Positions 58,084-64,000 of a stretch of DNA of 64,000 nucleotides are shown in pieces; positions within the stretch are counted from its first letter, which is position 1, and the number at the start of each line of letters is the position of its first letter. Both the position numbers and the translations under genes were made by a program. Source of the stretch: Clostridium sp. AM58-1XD (lineage in GTDB: Bacteria; Bacillota; Clostridia; Lachnospirales; Lachnospiraceae); assembly GCF_003464085.1 (NCBI RefSeq), contig NZ_QSDR01000007.1, forward strand, positions 101,771 through 165,770. Direction: 5' to 3'. The notes beneath the pieces are model-generated. The model was given only the letters and a program-made list of their open reading frames with translations. It did not search any database and was not told where the DNA came from.

Positions 58084-58443
58084 ATGGGAAAAGCGCAGAG
58101 AGAAAAAGGAAAGCGCGGCGAGCGTGAGCTGGCTAAGAAGCTGCAGGAATACGGATACGACTGCCGGAGAGGCCAGCAGTACTGTGGAGCAGACGGATCG
58201 GCGGATGTGATCGGGCTGCCTGGTATCCATATCGAATGCAAGCGGGTGGAACGCCTGAACCTGCAGGAAGCGGTAGAGCAGTCTGTAAGAGACGCAGAGG
58301 CAGTTAAGCTTCCATTTGCAGAGGAAATACTGCCAGCGGTATTTCACCGCCGGGACAGGGCAGAATGGCTTGTTACCATGCCCTTAGAGGAGTGGATCAA
58401 GCTTTACCGGGAGTGGGAAGCCGGACAAAAAATAGAAGGGTAG
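58084..58443 (+). CDS. PD-(D/E)XK-type nuclease, Holliday-junction-resolvase-like
   Basis: A 119-residue protein. KGKRGERELAKKLQEYGYDCRRG is followed by GSADVIGLPGIHIECKRVERLN, which gives the Glu ... Asp ... Glu-x-Lys constellation of archaeal-type Hjc/PD-(D/E)XK nucleases, and AVKLPFAEEILPAVFHRRDRAEWLVTM. It probably acts on branched DNA during phage replication. A strong GGAGGGAGGA precedes ATG 58084. Confidence 0.8.
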   Translation: MGKAQREKGKRGERELAKKLQEYGYDCRRGQQYCGADGSADVIGLPGIHIECKRVERLNLQEAVEQSVRDAEAVKLPFAEEILPAVFHRRDRAEWLVTMPLEEWIKLYREWEAGQKIEG

Positions 58444-58455
58444 GTGACTGCCTGC

Positions 58456-59159
58456 ATGAATTATATAGAGCTGCTGAATCAATTTTACGAATTCATCCAG
58501 TGCAGCCAGGTTTCCAATAACGCACAGTTGCTTTATTACACGTTACTGGCAATAAACAACAAATGTAGTTGGTCGGACTGGTTCTCGAGGACAAACGTAA
58601 ATATCAGCGGGATGATGGGAATAAGTGAAAAGGCTTTGATACGAGCCAGAGCAGAGCTGAAACAGATCGGCCTGATTGATTTCATCCCATCGAAAAAAAG
58701 AGGGGAATGCACGAAGTACAGCATTTTGTACCCTACAAAAGACAGTACAAAAGGAGGTACAAACGAAAGTACAAACGGCAGTACAAACGCAGTGCAAACG
58801 ACCGTACAAAGTTCAGACATAAATAAACTAAAACTAAACAATTAAAGAAAGATACTAACGTATCCAAAGAAAAACGCTTCACTGCGCCGAAAGTCGATGA
58901 GGTAGCAGCATATTGCCATGCACGGAATAACGGCATTGACGCTCAGGGCTTTGTTGATTTCTATCAGTCCAAGGGTTGGATGGTTGGAAAAAACAAAATG
59001 AGCGATTGGAAAGCAGCTGTGCGGACTTGGGAGCAGAAGCGGAAGAAGGGAGAACATGCGGGTGAAGACGCTGGAAGAAGCCGTAAGCCGGATACAGGCA
59101 GAACGTACGGCTCAGACGATTATTTTGGAGACGCCGGAACAGACTTCCAGGGATTCTGA
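58456..59159 (+). CDS. DnaD-like phage replication protein (one-base deletion)
   Basis: The N-terminal winged-helix replication domain (LLYYTLLAINNKCSWSDWFSRTNVNISGMMG) ends early at 58845. Restoring one A at 58840-58841 continues through KLKKDTNVSKEKRFTAPKVDEVAAYCHARNNGIDAQGFVDFYQSKGWMVGKNKMSDWKAAVRTWE, a DnaD-type C-terminal domain, and ends at 59159 (234 residues). A Thr/Asn/Gly repeat (STKGGTNESTNGSTN) forms the linker. The 3' end overlaps the DnaC-like gene by ~104 bp in another frame. It should recruit the host helicase with the DnaC-like partner. Confidence 0.75.
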
Positions 59160-59901
59160 TGTCTGTCCCATTTGTCAGGGAAAAGGTTGGATATACTGGG
59201 TGGATGAAGCCGGCAGGGATTATGGACGGCGCTGTGATTGCGGCTTAGTGGAACGTCAGATCATGGAGCGGAAACTGAGCTTTGCCAATATACCAGAAGC
59301 TTTTAAGGAGATGTCCTTAAAGACGTTTCAACTGGGGGTATATCATCAGGAGGACAGCCGGCGAATCATCAAACAGACATGTGCAGCAATTAAATACTAT
59401 ATGGATCATCTGGAAGATATGAGGGCAAAAGGAATGGGACTTTACCTGTATTCCGGAACAAAAGGTTCAGGAAAGACCAGAATGGCTGCCAGCATTGCAA
59501 ATGAGCTTATATACACCCATCGTCTGCAGGTCAAGTTTGCAGGCTCCATGCAGATCGTAAATGAGATAAAGTCTACATGGGATGACAAGAGTAAAAGCGA
59601 AAGTAATCTACTTTCTGCGTTGTCATCCGTACAGGTGCTGGTAATCGATGATTTTGGTACAGAACTGCCGAAGGACTGGATTGGGGAACGGTTTTACAGC
59701 ATAATTAATGGCCGGTATCAGGACAGAGTGATTACGATCTTCACCAGCAATATGAACCTTGAGGATCTCAAATATGATGACCGGATAACCAACCGAATAA
59801 AAGAACGTACATTTCAGCTGCCCTTTCCGGAAGAATCGGTGAGAGAGCTGATAGCAGATGAGAACAGAAAAAGCTTAATTGAAGGAATGAACCAAAAATA
59901 A
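59056..59901 (+). CDS. DnaC-like helicase loader
   Basis: A 281-residue AAA+ ATPase. An N-terminal zinc-ribbon-like segment (CPICQGKGWIYWV, CDCGL) precedes Walker A GTKGSGKTRMA (~135) and Walker B VLVIDDFGTE (~195), then sensor text TIFTSNMNLEDL and an Arg finger region DRITNRIKER. It loads replicative helicase at the phage origin. GAAGGGAG precedes ATG 59056. Confidence 0.9.
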   Translation: MRVKTLEEAVSRIQAERTAQTIILETPEQTSRDSDVCPICQGKGWIYWVDEAGRDYGRRCDCGLVERQIMERKLSFANIPEAFKEMSLKTFQLGVYHQEDSRRIIKQTCAAIKYYMDHLEDMRAKGMGLYLYSGTKGSGKTRMAASIANELIYTHRLQVKFAGSMQIVNEIKSTWDDKSKSESNLLSALSSVQVLVIDDFGTELPKDWIGERFYSIINGRYQDRVITIFTSNMNLEDLKYDDRITNRIKERTFQLPFPEESVRELIADENRKSLIEGMNQK

Positions 59902-59932
59902 AAACAGGCGATGAAGCCAAAAGGAGGGGAGA

Positions 59933-60232
59933 ATAATCGTTTATCAATATGATGTCCTAGACGCAGAGACAGGAAATGACCTTTATGAGAATCTAACTGC
60001 AAAAGAAGTGAACGCGGCAATCGGATTGCCCAAAACGAGTGCAGCCACATATGCGAATGCCGGGTACACATACAGAGAAAAATACCAGATCACAAGGGCG
60101 GCAGGCTGCCGATCAAGAGAAGAAACCGGTAGAGAATGGATCAGAGTAACACAGCTTCTGAAACGATACCCGGAGAAGATCAAGAAGATTAAACTGATAC
60201 CAAAAGTAACAGAGAGTGAAATTAAGAACTGA
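59933..60232 (+). CDS. Small phage protein with unclear start codon
   Basis: Coding text VYQYDVLDAETGNDLYENLTAKEVNAAIGLPKTSAATYANAG continues upstream of the first GTG (60008) to a very strong AAGGAGGGG at 59921-59929. No ATG, GTG or TTG lies at the right place: the codons after the ribosome binding site are ATA (59933) and ATC (59936). A G-to-A change from an ancestral ATG, or use of AUA/AUC, would explain this. The protein, ~99 residues, resembles small phage DNA-binding proteins (YANAGYTYREKYQITR), but no family is certain. Confidence 0.5.
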   Translation: MIVYQYDVLDAETGNDLYENLTAKEVNAAIGLPKTSAATYANAGYTYREKYQITRAAGCRSREETGREWIRVTQLLKRYPEKIKKIKLIPKVTESEIKN

Positions 60233-60266
60233 GTCAAATGTCGTACATACAGAAATGAGGCCAGAT

Positions 60267-60533
60267 ATGAATGAAACCAGGATAAGGAACGATGATAAGA
60301 TCCAGATCGGGACAAACATAAAGAGGATCCGAAAGCAAAAGAGGTTAAAAACATCCGACCTGGTTATCAAGGTCCAGTTGTCTGGTGTGGACATAAATAT
60401 CTTTGTTCTTTGCAAGATTGAAGCCAATACGCAGCATATTAAGGCAAGTCAGTTTCGGGCAATAGCAGAGGCGCTGGAAGTTGACTGTATGGATTTGCTG
60501 GCTGATTATGGTGAGGGACCAGAGGAGAGATGA
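60267..60533 (+). CDS. XRE-family regulator
   Basis: An 88-residue helix-turn-helix protein (IQIGTNIKRIRKQKRLKTSDLVIKVQ ... ILCKIE-like FVLCKIEANTQHIKASQFRAIAEALEVDCMDLL). Start ATG 60267 has GAGG six bases upstream; an in-frame ATG at 60255 lacks one. The following gene starts on its stop codon (ATGA). It may regulate middle or late phage genes. Confidence 0.75.
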   Translation: MNETRIRNDDKIQIGTNIKRIRKQKRLKTSDLVIKVQLSGVDINIFVLCKIEANTQHIKASQFRAIAEALEVDCMDLLADYGEGPEER

Positions 60534-60676
60534 GTTTATTTGAGATCGTATTTTTATATTTTGGTGGAGATTATGAGAAAATGGTCATTTGTCTGGAGGA
60601 GATCGGGGAGCTGACCGGAGTCAGTATGGATCCGGTTATCAGACAGCTGGACAAGATTACACACGAGGATTATTAA
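60530..60676 (+). CDS. Small acidic phage protein, 48 residues
   Basis: MSLFEIVFLYFGGDYEKMVICLEEIGELTGVSMDPVIRQLDKI, translationally coupled to the regulator before it by ATGA overlap and preceded by GAGGAGAG. Function unknown. Its composition suggests a small helical binding partner for the upstream XRE protein. Confidence 0.55.
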   Translation: MSLFEIVFLYFGGDYEKMVICLEEIGELTGVSMDPVIRQLDKITHEDY

Positions 60677-60735
60677 CTTAATCAGAAAGGAGACGGAGCT
60701 CCTGCAGGGCAAAGTCATGACGGCTCCTTTCGAAA

Positions 60736-61809
60736 ATGAGCGAAGAAAAGGATTATATCAAGCGTTTTGTAGCAATGCAGCACCTGCCGTATGAGGTAAA
60801 AGTAAAACGAGCGGAACGTCGAATACATGAGTTTTATGATGAAATCGTAAATGAACGAGGAATGAATGTTCACATTTCTGTAGGAGGCCTGGACAGCATT
60901 ACATGACTGTGCTTTATTCGTTCCCTGGGATATGACATACCTGCAGTAGGGGTGACTTCAGTAGAGCATGCGAGCATTCGGAAAATACATAAAGAACTGG
61001 GAGTCAAGCCTATTTACCCGGATATGGCAAAACACAAAGTTCTTCAGGAATTGGGATTTCCAGTAATCAGTAAGGCAAAGGCACATAAAATCAATCTCCT
61101 TCAGACACCTGACTCAGAAAAGCAGACATTTATCCATGCGATCATGACAGGCGATATGGGAGAACAGGGAAAGTGGCAGCATTCCAATAAGATAAAACTT
61201 CCGGATAAGTGGATCAAGTTATTTGGAGGATTGTACCAGGAGCATAGACCAGACTTGTGCTGCCAATGTGCAGGCTTTAAGGTATCTGCAGATTGCTGCA
61301 AGCATATGAAAGAAGATCCCTGTGACCGCTGGGCAAAAGAAAACAACAGCTATCCATATCTTGGTCTGATGGCTTGCGAAGGAGGCCAGAGAGAATTTGC
61401 ACTCATGAAGAATGGTTGTAACTACTATGGAAAGAATGTTATCCGATCGGCGCCATTCGCGCCCTTCTTGCGGGAAGATGTGCTACAGCTGAATCGTGAC
61501 CTACACGCACCTGTACCAGAAGCATATGGAGAAATAAAGCTAGTCAATGGCAAACTGGATACTACCAAGGCAAAAAGGACAGGATGTGATATCTGTGGAT
61601 TTGGAATCCATATAGAGAAGCGGCCACACAGGTTCGACCGGCTCAGGGAGGACAATCCAAAGGCATGGAAGTATTGGATGTATGAATGCTGTGTTGATGA
61701 AGTCACTGGTGAACGCTATGGCTGGGGACGAGTGCTGGATTATATTGGTGTTGGGTGGGAAGATTACCCGGCTGTGCAGATGGATATGTTTAGAGATGGA
61801 TTTATATAA
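60736..61809 (+). pseudogene. PAPS-reductase-family protein with in-frame TGA
   Basis: A 358-codon gene of the phosphoadenosine phosphosulfate reductase / ATP-pyrophosphatase superfamily common in phages. The PP-loop-like motif is VGGLDSIT, Cys-rich parts are CCQCAGFKVSADCCKHM and CDICGFGIHIEKRPHRF, and the end is GVGWEDYPAVQMDMF. Codon 57 (60904-60906) is TGA where the family has a hydrophobic residue, usually Leu, just after the motif. This is a substitution, not a frameshift. No selenocysteine-type stem-loop was obvious downstream. It is either a true nonsense mutation or a sequence error. The downstream part (61 kb) remains an open frame. Confidence 0.75.
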
Positions 61810-61875
61810 AATTAACATTTTAACATTTTAAACTGGTCGGATTCGACGGGTTTAGAATTAGCATTTTGGAGGATT

Positions 61876-62106
61876 ATGGGACAGATAAGTATATTTGAGT
61901 TTTTGGGGCAACCGCCTCCAATAGGAAGCACTGTATATTTTCTTACATACGAAAAAATAAAAAAAGCTGTTGTAATTAGCCATGACGCATTTTTTGCTGG
62001 ATGGGAATTTAAAGGATATATAAAAGTCCAAGAAGCTAATGGAACAATAAGCAACGTGGCGGAGTATTACACATCGAAGGAAGAAGCAGAAAAAGCAAGA
62101 TATTAA
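61876..62106 (+). CDS. Hypothetical phage protein, 76 residues
   Basis: MGQISIFEFLGQPPPIGSTVYFL ... KVQEANGTISNVAEYYTSKEEAEKAR. It follows TTGGAGGATT. A small beta-rich domain with a charged helical tail. It recalls the short proteins that often accompany phage PAPS-reductase genes, but no function is known. The 150 bp after it (62107-62256) may hold a further tiny frame, for which I see no convincing start. Confidence 0.6.
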   Translation: MGQISIFEFLGQPPPIGSTVYFLTYEKIKKAVVISHDAFFAGWEFKGYIKVQEANGTISNVAEYYTSKEEAEKARY

Positions 62107-62256
62107 TAATCAATAGTTTTAAGGTATAACGGGTGCCAGGACATCCGAGAAAGTGGAGATACGGTTGATGGCATGTGTGCCGCATTTGCGGAGCGTATAA
62201 GGGCTGCCTTTGAGAATGACATTAGTCAGGAAAACTGATATTTTAGGGGGATTATA

Positions 62257-62442
62257 ATGGAAAGTGTAAGACCGATTGAGGTACATAAAATATGTTTGGT
62301 CTGCCGCACAAGATATTCTTTTGATAAGAAGGTGTGTACTTGCGGCCGCAGCTTATATACGACAGGTGTTTGTAGAAGCCTTATGTTGAAAGGAGGGGAA
62401 ACCAATGGACAAGATCAAAAAGCGGGATATGAAACTAAGTGA
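62257..62442 (+). CDS. Small Cys-rich phage protein, 61 residues
   Basis: Begins MESVRPIEVHKICLVCRTRYSFDKKVCTCGR, with two CxxC-like pairs (CLVC, CTCG) suggesting a zinc ribbon, after AGGGGGATTATA. Its last ~38 bp overlap the next gene in another frame, and the C-terminal residues beyond ~45 look unnatural, so a frameshift near its end is possible. Confidence 0.5.
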   Translation: MESVRPIEVHKICLVCRTRYSFDKKVCTCGRSLYTTGVCRSLMLKGGETNGQDQKAGYETK

Positions 62443-62800
62443 TTATAATATATCTCGTGCGAAATATAATGAACTGAAGTACTTTTGCATGCAGTACTAC
62501 GAGAAGAGGAGGGAACTGCAGAGCAGATATGGATTAAGGGCGGTGATAAGCGACGGACAGCCGAAAGGGAACCTTCCAGGGAAACCGACAGAGAGCATTG
62601 CAGTAGAAAATACTATTCTGCAAAGAGATATTGATCTGATCGAGCGTACAGCAAGGGAGGCCGATTCGGATATCTACCAGTGGTTGATGAAGAATATAAC
62701 GGAAGGTGTACCGTATGAGTGGTTGGATGTGCCAATGAATAGAACAGACTTTTATTGCTCCAGAAAGTATTTTTTCTATCTACTTTCTAAAAAAAGATAA
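62405..62800 (+). CDS. ArpU/RinA-like late-gene regulator
   Basis: A 131-residue protein. The closing text WLMKNITEGVPYEWLDVPMNRTDFYCSRKYFFYLLSKKR has the form of ArpU/RinA phage regulators (NVPCGRxxFYxxRRKFFYxL). They typically act at the early-late boundary, activating packaging and structural genes. AAAGGAGGGGAAACC precedes ATG 62405. Its place as the last early gene fits this role. Confidence 0.75.
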   Translation: MDKIKKRDMKLSDYNISRAKYNELKYFCMQYYEKRRELQSRYGLRAVISDGQPKGNLPGKPTESIAVENTILQRDIDLIERTAREADSDIYQWLMKNITEGVPYEWLDVPMNRTDFYCSRKYFFYLLSKKR

Positions 62801-62972
62801 AAAATGTGCACTAGAAGGGGCAGCTTCCGTGATATTATGGTAGTATGCAAACGTTAGAGGTAATGCTTGTAATCCTCCCCTAATTGAAATTTATGGCAGT
62901 CAGGTGCTATAGCTTGGCTGCTGATTTGGTATCTGGTTTATATTCTCCCAAGACATTTTCCAGATGCATAAG

Positions 62973-63000
62973 AGGCATCCTAGAAATAGGGTGTCTTTTA
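62973..63000 (+). terminator. Terminator at the end of the early region
   Basis: AGGCATCCTA (62973-62982), a GAAA tetraloop and TAGGGTGTCT (62987-62996) form a 10-bp stem with two G-U pairs, followed by TTTTACTTATT. The rest of the 62801-63132 gap holds a second imperfect stem near 62890-62920 and the promoter below. Confidence 0.75.
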
Positions 63001-63018
63001 CTTATTAAATTTACTAAT

Positions 63019-63047
63019 TTTACAAATCAGAACATTTGTTCTATAAT
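63019..63047 (+). promoter_or_regulatory. Promoter with perfect LexA/DinR (SOS) box
   Basis: TTTACA (63019-63024), 17-bp spacer, TATAAT (63042-63047). The spacer ends in AGAACATTTGTTCT: GAAC-N4-GTTC at 63030-63041, the core of the Gram-positive LexA site, with a symmetric A/T flank. LexA bound there would cover the -10 box, so the downstream gene should be induced by DNA damage. Confidence 0.75.
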
Positions 63048-63132
63048 TTGAATATACGAAATGGGCTTATATAGTAGTATTTTACAAGAGGAATATGATA
63101 TAATATAAGAAAATGTCAATGGGAGAGGCGTT

Positions 63133-64000
63133 ATGTCATATATTCGTAAGATAAGAGTAGAATACTATCAAGTAGTAAGCTGTTTGAAAGACCAGGCCAA
63201 TTGTGAAGACTTATATGATTTAGAAGAATTATTGGTAAAGATAGACCAATATACTTTGAGGGAAAGAACATTTGATTATTATCAAGAAGAAGCGAGATTA
63301 GATAAGCTTAAATATAATAGCATTGATAAATATTGGTATTTAAACTTTGCCAGACTTAGGCAAACTAAAATCCCCTCTACAGCAAAAGATGATTCACAAA
63401 CGGAACCGCTAATTTTATTAGATAATGAATATATTGGTGAAGAGGTAACTGCTATATATGACACTAATAATCATATTATGGCGCTTCAACGAAATCGTGA
63501 TAGTTTAAGCTCAGTTGGTGTTGAACATTATTTAAATAAAGCGTTGAGTTCTGATAAGTATGAAATTCACCTTAGGCCTATAGCCCCGTTGGATTTAGAT
63601 ATTAAATTAAATAGGGCTAAAATATATAGAAAGCTGTCTATGAAATTTGCTAATATACCTACTAGTACTTTTAATGGTAATAGAGACTCTTCTTTTGGAA
63701 GATTATTGGACTATTTTAATGGTTTTTCGGCAAATGCAGCTGTTCTAACAATTTCATTAGGACGTGCAAAAAAGGGAACATTAGACGATGAACAGGTAAA
63801 AGAAACTATTGGAATTTTAAGGGAGAATAAGGGATTAATTGCTAATGCCGAATTAAATATAAAAGAATTCGAATGTGATCCAGTGGATACAGTAGATTTG
63901 TTTTCAATGAAAAGTCATGATTTTATATCATTGAAATTAGAAAAATTAGAAACAATCAAGTTTGAAGAGATAGCAGACGAAATTCATACAAAATATAATA
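63133..64000 (+). CDS. AT-rich cargo gene of unknown function, cut by window edge
   Basis: At least 289 residues, open at the right edge, from ATG 63133 after GGGAGAGG. It is clearly more AT-rich than the replication genes. Visible parts: an N-terminal helical region (MSYIRKIRVEYYQVVSC), VTAIYDTNNHIMALQRNRDSLSSVGVEHYLNKALSSDKYEIHLRPIAPLDLD, and a C-terminal segment with KFEEIADEIHTKY. The middle recalls RexA-like/DUF6731-like phage accessory proteins in pattern, but this is a weak impression. The SOS-controlled promoter, the position after the early terminator and the composition mark it as a moron, possibly a defence or exclusion gene. Confidence 0.6.
   Translation, partial: MSYIRKIRVEYYQVVSCLKDQANCEDLYDLEELLVKIDQYTLRERTFDYYQEEARLDKLKYNSIDKYWYLNFARLRQTKIPSTAKDDSQTEPLILLDNEYIGEEVTAIYDTNNHIMALQRNRDSLSSVGVEHYLNKALSSDKYEIHLRPIAPLDLDIKLNRAKIYRKLSMKFANIPTSTFNGNRDSSFGRLLDYFNGFSANAAVLTISLGRAKKGTLDDEQVKETIGILRENKGLIANAELNIKEFECDPVDTVDLFSMKSHDFISLKLEKLETIKFEEIADEIHTKYN

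Larger units (their letters stand above)
52050..64000. mobile_element. Integrated prophage-like element, left part
   Basis: Starts at the feoB break and continues to the window edge. Its gene order is phage-like: integrase, lysogeny genes on the minus strand, a CI/Cro-type switch, then rightward early genes for recombination (ERF), nucleases, a DnaD-like and DnaC-like replication pair and an ArpU/RinA-like late regulator. No structural genes fall in the window, so a conjugative element with phage-like modules is not fully excluded. Confidence 0.8.

Noticed and set aside
1..64000. CRISPR array, rRNA or tRNA genes, insertion sequences
   Set aside because: No regularly spaced repeats, rRNA text, complete tRNA folds or transposase genes were seen on either strand.

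Overview
The window looks like a chromosome segment of a Firmicute from the class Clostridia, most likely a Lachnospiraceae-type gut anaerobe. The reasons are mid GC content, strong AGGAGG-type ribosome binding sites, a Gram-positive type IV pilus cluster without a secretin, and families common in that group (DUF4250, DUF5057, DUF815, GntP permease, VanR/VanS-type two-component genes). The placement is inference; no rRNA gene is present.

Layout. 1-3228: an XRE regulator divergent from a D-serine catabolic pair (dsdA and a GntP-family permease), with an array of 15-bp palindromes around the dsd promoter. 3309-11208: housekeeping genes (SIMPL lipoprotein, topB, exoA, ABC-F ATPase) and a GlgX-like protein that has lost all three catalytic acids. 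11425-33017: a type IV pilus locus: a stand-alone prepilin, DUF4250, pilB with a c-di-GMP-binding MshEN domain, pilT, pilC, five tandem pilins, pilD, a pilM-pilN fusion, pilO, three minor prepilins, a PilX-like protein and a giant DUF5057 protein. 33235-42464: cardiolipin synthase, acyltransferase, pheA, a DUF815 ATPase and the ppx/ppk1 polyphosphate pair. 42663-42757: a likely small RNA. 43058-49190: a VanR/VanS-like pair followed by a large membrane protein and an ABC exporter. 49183-50016: endonuclease IV. 50257-52047: the 3' part of feoB on the minus strand.

At about 52050 feoB is interrupted by a mobile element, probably a prophage, which continues past the right edge. Its left end carries a large serine recombinase, a predicted small RNA, an Abi-type abortive infection gene and a CI/Cro-like switch. 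Early and replication genes follow (ERF, HNH nuclease, PD-(D/E)XK-like nuclease, DnaD-like, DnaC-like, PAPS-reductase-like, ArpU/RinA-like). The last visible gene is an AT-rich cargo gene whose promoter contains a perfect LexA/DinR box.

Sixteen genes or gene joints carry a one-base deletion, nearly all in homopolymers. Restoring one base at each site gives intact, family-length proteins in every case. This looks like a sequence-quality problem rather than biology, so these genes are described as single corrected models.
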